DNA of 64,000 bases, taken from the NCBI GenBank assembly GCA_028274465.1, contig CM051455.1, positions 114,861,547 to 114,925,546 of the forward strand, given 5' to 3'. Origin of the DNA: Plantago ovata (Eukaryota; Streptophyta; Magnoliopsida; Lamiales; Plantaginaceae). Below, piece by piece: positions 1 to 10,848 of this stretch. Below the pieces are notes generated by a model. The model was not told the DNA's origin. It made no database searches and worked only from the letters and a program-made list of their open reading frames with translations. The position numbers were made by a program, and so were the translations under genes. How positions within the stretch are numbered: the stretch's first letter is position 1; each line of letters opens with the position of its first letter.

Positions 1-957
1 CGAAAAGGGGAAGAAATCCAAAAACGCGTCGAAAACGCGGAATTCCGCGAGAAATTCTCTGGGGCGAACCGCCCCATAGTATTTCGAGGCCTATATATAG
101 TTGCTCAGTTTTCTCCGAAAATCATACGTTTTCTAGACCTACTTTCCCACCTTTCTCTGTAGTTTTAGGTAGGAACTTCCCATAGCCTGTTCTGGGGGTT
201 CGTAGCTTAGGGGACACTTTTTCATAGCAGATTGGAGCTTGTAGGATCACAATTCTCCGGAGATTGACAACCTTCGGTAACTTTGTATCTTACAGTTTAT
301 TCTACTTATTCTTATTTATCTTTCAACATGTTTTCTTCTATGATTTCTGTTGATTGCATGCCTATTATGAGTAGCTAAACTTATCATTGGTGGTAGTATG
401 TGAATTCTTAGCGAAGGGAAGATAATCATGCTAATGGCTATATCGCGCATTATACTCCGTGTTATTGCTTTATTTCGTTGATCAGGCTCAGCCTAAATTC
501 TCGTATGTTGTATTAATTATTATGCACAATTGGACCCTCGTCGACCTGTACGCGAGTTTATCTTCGTAGTGTTGAATAATTACGGAACACAATAGGATAA
601 TAGTGATTGACTTGTAAGACCCTTTATCTTCGTAGTGCTTAATAATTGTAACAGGACATTAGATTGATCAAAGATCTCCATGCAAGACCGAGGAATTTAT
701 GCATGATTATCGACCCGTTATGCTTTGAAGGATCATACTATCACCAATCTCCATTATCTGCTAGAAACCCCTTTGCTATCTGTCTGCTGTTTTTATATTC
801 TAAACTAGATTTGATAAAGCTAGTTATAGTCCTGAGAGAACGACACTCGAGTCATTCTACTGCTACACTACGGTTTTCGTTGTAGTTGTGGATTGCCTTT
901 GGCTAAATAACAAATATTGTTTGACTGAATCGGAACCGACAAATCCACGTTTCATCA
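1..957 (+). repeat. Athila-type LTR, 3' portion (left end outside the window)
   Basis: The sequence matches the LTRs at 14845, 27948 and (inverted) 46915, including the hairpin motif at 61-75, the TATA-like box at 91-100 and the terminal TTCATCA at 951-957. No Athila primer-binding site follows position 957; the next bases are the repeat-rich tail of the Ulp1-like gene. The LTR is therefore either solo or the 3' LTR of an element lying to the left. It appears to have cut off the 3' end of that minus-strand gene. Confidence 0.85.
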
Positions 958-1440
958 ACAACCCCAGGTGGACTTAAAAAAACAGGACGCTCTTGATTTG
1001 AATTGATTTTGGACTGAGGAGTGCGAGGCTCTGGCTTTTTTGGTTTTCTGAATTGGGAATAACTTGGCGGCGTCACAATCTCGTTGGTCCTTTTTGATTT
1101 AACGGCCCCAGGTGGACTTAAATGAACCGCACTTTCTTGGCTTGCATTGTTTTTGGACTGAGGACTGAGAAGCACTGATTTTATCTTTCTTTGACTTAAA
1201 GAATCACTTGGTGGCTTGGTCCTTTCTGAATTAATGGCCCCAAGTGGACTAAAATTAACTTTCTTTTCATTGTTTTTGGGCTGGTTACTGTCACTTACAG
1301 GAGACTCTGACTTCTTTTTTTACTTTTTGGGAATCACGTGGTGACGTCAACATATCCGTGACCCTTTTGGAATTCAGGGCCTCACGCGGACTAGAATGAG
1401 CAGCACTTACTTGCTTTGCCCTGTTTTTGGACTGCGTAGA
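958..1440 (-). repeat. Degenerate protein-coding tandem repeat in the Ulp1-like tail
   Basis: Read on the minus strand, a unit of roughly 140-150 bp recurs about three times. It encodes variants of SPPGAVKSKRTNEIVTPPS followed by TPQSKxNxNQE. The units nearest the LTR are the best preserved; those further from it contain stops. This looks like a Ser/Pro/Lys-rich disordered tail that expanded by tandem duplication. Confidence 0.5.
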
Positions 1441-4400
1441 GCCACGCTATGCATGATGTTGAAGGCACGCTTGATTCTTTCGTATTGTATGTGTTCCTGA
1501 AAGGTCAGTTATGGGAATCAACTATAGTGCATAGAATATTCATTATAAACAAAAGAACCAAATTAGGTTTGACGGCACTAACGCAGTGTTCTCATTCCTG
1601 TGGTGGTGCCGGTACAATGACAAGACGATGTTTTTGCATGCTCTCTGGAAATCCTCCTACATACCAACATAAAATTGAAAGTAGTTAACTGTAAAGTAAA
1701 GTAGATCTGTATACATGATGATAAAAGAAACATTACAAAATATGGTCCCAAAACAATTTCCCCTTGCAAATTGGGTCCAGGTGAGAGTATATATCAAGTC
1801 CTATTTTCCGAAAACTAGGTTTCAAAAAAATAAAATAAAAAAAAATAATAATAAAAAATATAATAAAATAGGAACAACAATGCAATTTTCCCTTGTGATC
1901 AACGTGACATGAGATGAAACTGTGTGTTACTGTTACCTCTGTCTCGAGGGATGATCGCTCTATTACCCTTGCCTTCACCATCATCTCCATACAAACATAA
2001 ACAGCAACGTCCACCCTGCACACAAGTGAGTCCATTTAAAATATCTAGCTGAAAATTTCATATTTAATGGTTATTAATTATAACGAAGGTATTACCTATT
2101 ACTGTGTGTCGGGATACTCTTCTTATCATCAAAATCAAATTCAACGTCATCAGATTTAAGTTTCTTACCACCGCACCATCTTAAGATTAACCTTTCAACT
2201 TCAGTGGCCTGCGGCAAACCATATTGCAATTTAACAACAAAAAAGTCATGAGTAATTATTCGCGTGACAGCGGCAACAAGTATTAATGGTCATACCTTCT
2301 TTTTAACAAGGGCAGCGTGGGGGTTTCTAGGCATATCAGTTGATGGAGCAGTGTCATACACCTCTAGAGTGCAACTTTTGACTTTAAACATTACCAGGAT
2401 ACAATGCCCATTGGCAACCATGACAGGAACAAAAACATTGATTGGTTTGTCTGGCACAGATTTAGTGCCTTCTTCTCCTGCTTTTAAAAACCCTTCGCAC
2501 TGCAAACTTTCCATATCGGTGGGCATGAACCACACACTCTGCCCATCTTTCAATGCAACAGATGTGCACAATAAAGCAACACAATCAATCACCTACAATC
2601 ACAACACACATATCATTACGTGCGCAATATATCAACAAGTCTGGAGCTCACAATTCAAACAAAATATCTTACACTTTTATGCACGAAATTCCTCATTAAC
2701 AAATCCTGCAAGGCCACTTTACTTAGGGTGCAGTGTCCAATCCGTACAACAATCGTACTGCATCAAACATAAAAATGTTCATTCGTATCCTCATTATGCG
2801 AAACAACATATATTTGGAACATGGCTTAAATCCAACGTAAACTGCATACCTTTGGGGAATAACAAAACCAAGGATCATTTAAATCAATTCATTTTCATCT
2901 GAGAACATCTGCGACGAAAGTGATTCTTGTATCTCTGCCTCGTCATCCAAATCTTTATGATGAGATTCCCACTTCTCCTCTTCTCTATCTTCGCGGTACT
3001 CTGATTTGTACTCCGTTTCCTCTTGGGTTTCCCAGTACTCTGGATTGTTGTTATTTACTTCTTTTATTTCTGACTCTTCTCTTGTGGGTGAGGGGTACTC
3101 TGGCTTATTCTTATTGAATAGGTTCGTAAGAACACCAGTCAATTGCTTCTCGACAGCAGACGTTACGACACCCACAATATCTGTTTTCAATTTCTCTAGT
3201 TTCCCATTCATGCCGTCCAAACTTTTAACGATCTTATCTCCGAACTGCAAGCCTTTAATAGAATTTGGCCATATGATATCTGCAAGCTCATCCAGAGTCT
3301 GTTGCGGATCTCGCGTGCCCATTGTAGGGGGGACAAAGTGCATATCATTCCTGGACCTCTTAGACATGTTATCCGAATCTTCGTATCTATCAGACGTAGT
3401 TTGGTCTTCATCCGAATCTCCGTCTTCCGTGCAACGTACGTCGGAAATCGATATGCCTTCTCCCTCTACCTCTGGGTCGGACTGATCCCTGATTACAGAG
3501 TTAGTGGTTGCCCCGTTCACCACGCAAGCCTGAAACATTTAAAAGAGTCTTAGAAAAAATGTTGAGCTCTTGTAGTTAAACAATTAAAATCAGAAACATG
3601 AGAAAATCACTGTATATGAAATTACTACTACAGCAAGAAAGGTTATGACCTTTGGATCCTTGTATAATTGTTCGAAAGATTGGTTAAAGCCATGCATGAT
3701 GCCACGGACTAATTTCCTAGTGAGCTGTTCAACGTACGGCATGTCACTCGAGAGGCATACCTTATGCCCTCTCGATTTAGATGGAGACACCGGTGAAAAG
3801 AAGAGGACCTGACAGCAATTCAATAAAGCATAATTCACGGTCCCATCATGCTAAATAATCAGACAAATGGCAGGTGTCAAAGAAATTTGATTGTACCTCC
3901 AACAGAAATGGGCATGCAGTCATATAGGTTGGTTTTTTTTTATATGCGGCCACGGCTTCGTTCGTCGTCTCTCTTATCAACTTTGCCCAATTCTTTTTAT
4001 GTAAGTTCTCCATATCAACCAGGAGGTTTAGAAATTTGCAATGTAAATCAACGGACATCTCCGGAAATAGTAACACTCCAAAAGCATATACAAGGTACTG
4101 CAACTCGAACACTTGATCATTTTGACCACCTTGCTTCAAAACTCTGCGTAAATCGCTCATAACTACCCTATCGTATCGGTTAAAACTGAAATGACTATTG
4201 AAATTTTCATAACCAGTCCTGTCAGTTTCATCTATGATGCTTTCTCATATCCAGTCCTGTCAGTTTCATCTATGATGATTTCCTGCCCTGTTGATGGAAC
4301 CCCTAGGGCGCTTCCAACCAAAGCATCAGTGACATGAAACGTCATGTCATTGACTCTCAAGACACTTGCAACTGGATTATAATTTCGAATTAACCAATGT

Positions 4401-4784
4401 ACCAGGTCCCTGTGGTGTTTTTCAAAGTTAATCTTGGTTATACCTTCAAAACAACTCCCCTTAAAGACCTCTGCTAGTCTATCTTTAACTTTGGTGTTCA
4501 GCTTTGACAGTTGCGTAATACTCGATCGTGTACAATACGTTACCTATTCATCGTGATTGTAACCAATGAGAACATGTAAGATTCACGGTACTAATTGCTT
4601 TCGAAATAAAAACATGACCTGCCACCTTGTCTGATGACGAAGACGAGTTGGATTTGCGACTCTTCCTAATTATCCGAGCCTTGGGGGGCTGTGATGTAGG
4701 TTTTGCCGGGGTTGTCGGGTGTACATCCGTTACCTGCCTAGCCCGTTTGGGAAGGTGTGTATCATTGGGTTTCGTTGGATACAC
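958..4784 (-). pseudogene. Ulp1-like (C48) cysteine protease gene, left copy, decayed
   Basis: A multi-exon gene read right to left. A basic/Ser-rich exon (4548-4784) precedes an N-terminal domain (about 4540-3846) of the DUF1985/plant-mobile type, with the stretch FHVTDALVGSALGVPSTG. An exon at 3838-3600 and an acidic linker at 3538-2879 follow. The C48-like core has the His region (NGHCILVMFKV) and the Asp region (EVYDTAP) at 2592-2290. The expected catalytic-Cys exon (about 2015-1930) reads HSNRVDVAVYVCMEMM, where the right copy has QSNSTECGLYTC, so both the Gln and the Cys of the active site are missing. A 38-bp tandem duplication near 4206-4270 shifts the frame in the N-terminal domain. 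The tail (about 1496-958) is a degenerate repeat with LSPPG and TPQSK blocks and is cut by the LTR. SUMO-protease ancestry is inferred from the motif order. Genes of this type are known to be captured by plant MULEs, but I see no terminal repeats here. Confidence 0.65.
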
Positions 4785-5340
4785 ATGATTATGACTGCTC
4801 TCCCTACAAAATTAACACATGAAAAAATGAGAATTTGATTAGAGTGTAACAGAAACAATACAATAACCATGCAAAACAAGTTGACAATCAAAATACTTAC
4901 ATCACTAACTTTGGTATTGAGAGAATACTTTGGACTATTAGGTCTGCAAACTTGGTGTAACCTATTTCAAATAAGAAGCATCAATGAATGAACTGAACAT
5001 ATACAAAAAAACAAAACAAATTGTTAACCAATTCGAGTAACATGAATAGAATGCACCGATTCTAAGTCTGAAAACACTGTTAATCAAACAATCTGGACAT
5101 GCGCGCACACAATCATAAGTTCTAAGAAGCATGATGGGGAACAATTACATAAACAAACTTCGATTCAAGCATATCGATCAACAATCCAACATCACTAACC
5201 TAATGTGTACTCACAATTTGAATCGACAATTGGAAATACAAATTGATCAAAAGTATAACGACAGAGAGTTAAATTAAAAATTAAAAATAAAAAAGAGGCG
5301 GTTGATCACCAAAACCCTAAAAGCGCTAATAGTATATGAT
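4785..5340. other. Probable upstream region of the left Ulp1-like gene
   Basis: AT-rich sequence with no convincing open frame. The acceptor-like end near 4803 (minus) suggests that an upstream intron or untranslated exon of the protease gene lies here. I see nothing else. Confidence 0.35.
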
Positions 5341-5582
5341 AGCGGAACTGATTTTTCGGTAGTGGGCGTTATCCCAATATGTTATAATATTTACATATAT
5401 ATTTTATAATATACTGTATTTATTATTCTTGTGTAGCATCAATTAAGGAATAAGAGTTTTGTTGCAATTTGGAAACTTCCTTTCACATAAAAGGCATATT
5501 TATTGGGGTAGTTTTCCATTTCCTTTTTCACCAAACCAAACAAAATCATTAGAAAATACGAGATTGATATAACATCAGGGAT
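5341..5582 (+). repeat. First copy of a ~240-bp direct repeat
   Basis: It begins AGCGGAACTGATTT and ends at ACATCAGGGAT. It is nearly identical to 5665-5902, with an 82-bp spacer between them. It contains TGTAGCATCAATTAAGGAAT and GGAAACTTCCTTTCAC. It has no coding potential and no clear terminal inverted repeats. It could be a locally duplicated promoter segment or a non-autonomous element. Confidence 0.85.
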
Positions 5583-5664
5583 CGGTTTGTGAGCATTTAT
5601 TACTAAAATTCATTTGTGAATGTTCAAAGTGTGTTGGTTAGAGTGCTGGTAATGAAAGACTAAG

Positions 5665-5902
5665 AGCGGAACTGATTTCTCGGTAGTGGGCGTTATCCCA
5701 ATATGTTATAATATTTACATATATATTTTATAATATATTTATTATTCTTGTGTAGCATCAATTAAGGAATAAGAGTTTTGTTGCAATTTGGAAACTTCCT
5801 TTCACATAAAAGGCATATTTATTGGGGTAGTTTTCCATTTCCTTTTTCACCAAACCAAACAAAATCATTAGAAAATACGAGATTGATATAACATCAGGGA
5901 TA
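5665..5902 (+). repeat. Second copy of the ~240-bp direct repeat
   Basis: Near-identical partner of 5341-5582. The clearest difference is a few bases missing in the AT-rich ATATTTTATAATAT part. The high similarity suggests a recent tandem event. Confidence 0.85.
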
Positions 5903-6389
5903 ACGTTGTGTTCTTTTGCTCGATACTTTTCCACTCAACCATTACATCTCTTATTTTACTTTATTATTCTATATAGATTTTTTAAATTTTTACATTAATT
6001 TTTTGATTGAAAATATTTATTTTTTCTTAAGTCATGATTGGTTGGAACTTGTAAGGTGTTTAAAGTGGTGGTGGACTGGTGGTCAACTCAAATGGACTAA
6101 AATGTAATTGAGTTTGGACTAAAATGTTATTGATAACACAAAAGGGTCCTTTTTGAAACAGGCATTCATAGTGATCCCTTATAATCAATTTTCTCTTACT
6201 CTTAAACTATAGTATAAATTTTTAAGCTATTCAATAAAGAAACAAAACTTTTAAGAAACAAAACAATTTCGATGAAGAAACAAAATGTATCAAATTCAAT
6301 AAAGAAACAAAAGTACCAAATAACAATCGTGGTCACAAAGCATAAAACAACGATATGAAATGCTCGACTTATCAAACATTTGAACTAAG
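5903..6389. other. Non-coding stretch
   Basis: AT-rich sequence between the direct repeat and the F-box gene. It contains a small run of related AAGAAACAAAA words (6237-6312) and no open frame I would defend. It may hold the 3' untranslated end of the minus-strand F-box gene. Confidence 0.4.
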
Positions 6390-7222
6390 TTAGGCCCACA
6401 CGATTTCATCTCCAAAAGTTACATCAACCACCATATCAGCTTGGAGCAAGTGAGGTCTAACGTGGCAAAATGGAGTAATCACCATATGACCGTGGCGAAA
6501 GTAATTGTTAGGCAGGAAAGGCTTATAGTGAATTTTGTTCGACTTGATTGTTATTTGACCCATGCGCCTTTTGAAGTCACGATTCAGTTCCAGTGATGTC
6601 CATGCTGAAAGATCATATGCGCCATTCTCCCTGACTACAAGATCAGTGCTAAACAGTCTCACGATAGAATAAGCATAAATAGATGGTACGTGACCCAAAT
6701 CTATGGCCTTCCCGAAAAGCTCATATGAAGCCAATTCGTTCGCATTGGTGAAAAATTCCTCCTGCACATCGAAACAGTGAGTATTAGGCGTTGAATTATA
6801 ATTATATTTAACAAAATGGAACGATTTTATTTATTTATTTATTTTTGGAAACGGGTAAAATTTTATTAAAAAAGAGCACAAGCATTGAATGAAATATAAA
6901 AATAATTTACCAATGCCTTTCGTAGTAAAGCTTCCGGGTTATTTGCATCCAAAAGCTTCTCCAAGACTGAAATTGGCAGGTTCGAACTTCCATCAAGTTT
7001 AATAAGTTTGAGAGCTTCACTTTCCTCTCCAAGGATATTCAGATCTCTACAACTATAGAGCAAAAAGTATTCATAAAACTTGAATCGTGGAAAACATTAA
7101 TCAATATATATGATAAAGAAATTTAACCATTGTTTTGCCCCAACACAATAAGCTGGTCCCTCGGCAGCAAGAAACCCCAATATATGAACAAGTATGTCTC
7201 TCTGTCAATATAGACTCTCCAT
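6390..7222 (-). pseudogene. F-box protein gene (At2g35280-like), left copy, one nonsense codon
   Basis: Three exons fit: 7128-7222, 6911-7052 and 6390-6761, with GT..AG junctions and consistent phase, giving about 203 codons. The N-terminus has a degenerate F-box (RDILVHILGFLAAEGPAY) ending at the family-typical CCRDL. It is followed by a Sel1-like stretch, NNPEALLRKALEEFF and then LFGKAIDLGHVPSIYAYSIV, as in Arabidopsis At2g35280-type proteins. F-box proteins act as substrate adaptors in SCF ubiquitin ligases. Codon 6 is TGA (7205-7207); the inverted paralogue at 58096 has TGG there. No other break is visible, so the loss is recent or a downstream start might be used, but no Met follows soon. 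The second intron carries a short LINE-tail-like insertion. Confidence 0.7.
6826..6876 (-). mobile_element. Short LINE/retroposon 3' tail inside an F-box intron
   Basis: About 50 bp are present here but absent from the same intron of the right F-box copy. On the minus strand the segment reads AATAAAATTTTACCCGTTTC followed by an A-rich (AAAT)n tail. This resembles the 3' end of plant LINE-like retroposons such as the one at 59328. It inserted after the two F-box copies separated. Confidence 0.5.
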
Positions 7223-7692
7223 CGGAAGTGTATCGATTGATGGTTTCTACAAGCTGATGCAGGTTTTATAGGAGGAGTCTCGAGAAGATATGTACGTGAG
7301 ATTGAGTTCAGTTTTCCAAATCTTCCACTACTTTATCGTGTGTGTATATTGGAAAATATCCCTAAGAATATGGCGAAGACATACCACGACCACTAACTAA
7401 ATTTAAGGTATTAAACATTTTGGTAATTTAAGATGTAAATTCGCTACATAAAAATACTTCAAAGTTCAAATTAAATTGATTGTCTTAAATTGATTTAACC
7501 TTTTCTTTAATATGATTAAAACTAAACTTATAAATTGATTTAACTTGATTGGTCGAGCTTTCGAAACAAATTATTAACCCTTCAAATTTATTTGGTATTG
7601 ATCTTAAATCTGGTGCGACCGGTGCAGGTGAACCATGCGAATCTGGGCGTCTGACCTGCTGTAGCCACCCGAAATTACATATTCACCCCCAT
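7223..7692 (-). repeat. Upstream flank shared with the inverted F-box copy
   Basis: This region is the near reverse complement of 57642-58095. Shared landmarks include CTGACCTGCTGTAGCCACCC (7650-7669 here) and the AT-rich stretch around TTAGTTAGTGG. It marks the outer part of an inverted duplication of about 1.3 kb that includes the F-box gene and its promoter. Confidence 0.8.
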
Positions 7693-7812
7693 TTAGTTCT
7701 GTTAACACAAGGCTTTGGTGTAATGGCAGTGATTAATCAAGCGGTAAGGGATCTTTAAAATCAAAATAAAATTGAAGAAAATAAAATAAAAAACGTCAAT
7801 AAGACAACTTCA

Positions 7813-8016
7813 CTAATTCAGTAATTTTCTCCAGCAAAATACAACTTTAACTGAAACCAACAAATAAGCAAAAGTCGGCATTTGTGACTCGAGGGTATCA
7901 GGCCGAACATAAAGAGCAATGGTAGCAAGGCCAGTTTTGAAATTGCATTCCATTGCTGCAGCAAGCAACTCAAACACATCAAACAGCTCGAATTGGCAAT
8001 TGTGGACATACTTCAC
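7813..8016 (-). CDS. Short open frame of unknown function
   Basis: A minus-strand frame of 67 codons containing FELFDVFELLAAAMECNF and ALYVRPDTLESQMPTFAYLL. I do not recognise it. It lies 60 bp downstream of the stop of the RNase-like gene and upstream of the F-box segment. It could be a leftover exon of another gene, or simply an open frame within the 3' untranslated region. Confidence 0.2.
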   Translation of the reverse strand: MKYVHNCQFELFDVFELLAAAMECNFKTGLATIALYVRPDTLESQMPTFAYLLVSVKVVFCWRKLLN

Positions 8017-8077
8017 ATCTCCTTCAAAATAACCAAATTAATACGAAAGAAGTGGTTACAACATCCTACATGTTCAT

Positions 8078-10036
8078 CTACAATTCGTGATTGGTAGAGA
8101 CTCGAAAATTGAGAACTTTATGATGAGGATCATCTTCTGTGACTTCAACAACAACAGCTTTACCTATTAATGGTTGTAACCGCCACAATTGGTCATCTTT
8201 GATTGAAACGTCCTTTGGATGTATCTTCACACCTTCATACTCGAGATCTATATCCAGAACATGATACTCAAGATTGCCAGAGTAACATGTTCTTACATCC
8301 AAAACGATGGCTCTAAATCTTTTCCCCTCAATGCGGGCTCTTCTGAAAAGTTCAATAATCCAATATCTCTTGGTTTCATTAATCAAAGTTTTTCCAAGAG
8401 TTTCAGAATTTGCCTCAACAAGTACTTCTTCAACTTCAGCTTTTCCTAGAGTACTCCCACCCGTTATAGAAGCTACCACTTGATAGTGTACAAGAACATC
8501 TGTGTACCTTCGTATCGGAGATGTAAATTGAACATATCCTTTGTCTATGCCTAAATCCAAACTCTCCAGAAAACGAGTAGAATAGGAGCTCCGGCCCCAC
8601 CTGTAAATCACAGGTATACTGTGTTGATGCGCATATCTTGCAATAACATCTCCGCACAACAACATCATTTCTTCTACTAAGTTTTGAGATCTAGTCCTCT
8701 CATCAGTACGTTGTTCAACTTTTATTATTGGCTCTTCATCATCGATTTTACTAAGTTGTTCGAAAAACAAAAAACAAAAAGGACATTAATGAGAAAAATC
8801 AAAGTGTTTAACAGAAAACATAAATTAACATTTTCTTTATATGTAATACTATATTATAAAAATGTAAAATGATAAAAATAAAAATAAGAAATAATAAAAG
8901 ACATCAATTATTCAGACAAGTTAGATGCTCACCTTGATTGCAACTTGGTCAAACTCTCCATTCGACAATAGAGTATATTTCATCTTTTTCTTTCACCACT
9001 GTTGCCTTTTCTTTGTTGCATTACAGAAGTTCGATATGTCCTTCGCCAGCCACTAGCAACTGATAGAAGATGCATTACCCTATTAATAGATTCCTCAGTA
9101 ACTGATGATGATAACAATGAATCAGCATGATCATATGATATTAACAATGGCTTGATGGTTGACAGCTCAATAAAACAATCTTCAATGTTGAATGATCCAT
9201 CTTTGTTTATGGTTACTGACACAGAAACAGATTTGCATTCTTCATTCGCCTTGAAAGATATCATATCCATTGCAACTCTTCTTGGATACATGTAAGATGT
9301 ACATGTAGGCAAATAGATTGTTTTGCCTCTTTCCCTTGCAGCACAATCTATCCTGCTACCAAACCTTATAAGACTAGTTGGGTCAGCAATATGAATCCAC
9401 ACTTTGATTCGCTCATCCTCCATCATTTTCACACTCAATGCATCATCAATTTCTTCTGAGTTATCAGGATCAATAGCAACTGATAATAGATGAGTTAAAT
9501 TAACTCTCCTACTATAATTCAAGTCCCCAGATTGAGACAACTGATGAATGTCATCCAACAACTCTCATCTTCATATGGTGAAAATCTAGACCTTAACAAG
9601 TCTAAATTTTCATGTTTGATGTAGTACCCAGTTATAACAAGTAGCCTGAAAGCATCATCAGTTGTGTAGTTTTTTTCTCCCATTTCATTGAATATCAAGA
9701 AAAACACAAATAAAAAAAAATTATCAGAAAAAAAAAAATTAAACAGAATATGTGTTTTTTTGTACAAACAAAAGGGTTATGCATCATAATATTAAAAGAA
9801 ACCTTACCCAGTAACAAAGACATTCATAGTCGTAATGTCTTTCTAAAGATGGCTTCAACGAGTTTTTTCAGAGCTTGAATGAAGTCATCAGGCCATTGAT
9901 CTTTTGATGGACGTTCATTGAATGGAAGAGACTCTACTGGTTTCAAAGCATCCGTAAATAATTTTATGCGTTCTTCGTATGCAAGGTGATTTTCTTGGTA
10001 CTCCAGCAAGCATTCTTGTAATGTTCTTCTACACAT
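8078..10036 (-). pseudogene. RNase II/R-family exoribonuclease gene, partial (RNR1-like)
   Basis: Exons read right to left: 10036-9824 (RTLQECLLEYQENHLAYEER), about 9700-8937, and 8750-8078. The middle exon holds the RNB catalytic start AIDPDNSEEIDDALSV with its clustered acidic residues. The last exon holds LVEEMMLLCGDVIARYAHQH and the hallmark YVQFTSPIRRYTDVLVHY, ending with a small C-terminal S1-like part. The arrangement matches plant organellar RNR1, a 3'-5' exoribonuclease that matures rRNA and mRNA in plastids and mitochondria. The N-terminal few hundred residues and any transit peptide are absent. The frame changes near 9570, and I could not make a clean reading across 8985-8950. That favours a truncated pseudogene, although homopolymer errors in the assembly could also explain it. 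Confidence 0.7.
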
Positions 10037-10843
10037 TTTCTTCTTCTCTCTGTTTTTTTTTTTTGTATGTAATGGTTATCCAGAACAAGTTTATAAGTTT
10101 GCTGGTAATTGGATGTTGCAAAATTCATATATAGGGCCAAAAAGCACGATATAATCATTGAAATGCCTATATAAACAGAGGCATATTTTTCGACAGTATC
10201 AAATAATCAAATGGCAACAACAGAGTAAATATTTAAGTCATACCATAATTGAAACCAGTTTGACTACTAACAAATGCGAATATTTACAACATCATCTCAA
10301 CAGGCAAGTAAGTGATGGAGCGAAGGCACTGAATACAATTAGATCAAATCTATTTGTATTCTACAGATAGATTTAAAACCTACTAAAATTAGATCAATTG
10401 ATGAAAATCTAGCACATGCAGGTGAACAAATCATCTTGAGACATCCAAACATTGTCAACTTGAGTCACAAAATTGCAAGAAAAGAAAGCAATTGACTCAC
10501 AAAATTGCAAGAAAAGAAAGCAAGTTCTTACCAGCAATTGTCCAGGACCTCTTTCTGTTCTCAGTTGCGAATTGCGGTTCCCGTTTTTCCTTCAAGGGAT
10601 GGGAGTGAAAAACGAAGAGAAACAAATGACAACTGCTTTGGAGATGAAACGACGAGTGATAAAGGATGAAGTGAAAAATGAAAGAGAAAAAAACGACATC
10701 TGCTTTGGAGATGAAACGACGAGTGATAATGGATGAAGAACAGTGTTTTAAGTGCAATGTAATATGTTTATTATATTTAATAATAATGGCTCTCAAAAGG
10801 TGCAAAAAAAGTGCAATCATTAGTACTATTTTACTTCCAGTAT
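10037..10843. other. Intergenic region with two small local duplications
   Basis: No coding region I can support. A ~33-bp word (TGACTCACAAAATTGCAAG...) is repeated head to tail around 10463-10528. A ~64-bp segment containing TTTGGAGATGAAACGACGAG is repeated at about 10625-10735. The region may hold the former promoter of the RNase-like gene, now separated from its surroundings by the Copia insertion. Confidence 0.45.
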
Positions 10844-10848
10844 ACGAG

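Noticed and set aside
2264-2902. 212-codon plus-strand open frame
   Set aside because: It lies opposite the C48-core and linker exons of the minus-strand Ulp1-like gene and shows no domain; the minus-strand reading has the recognisable motifs and splice sites.
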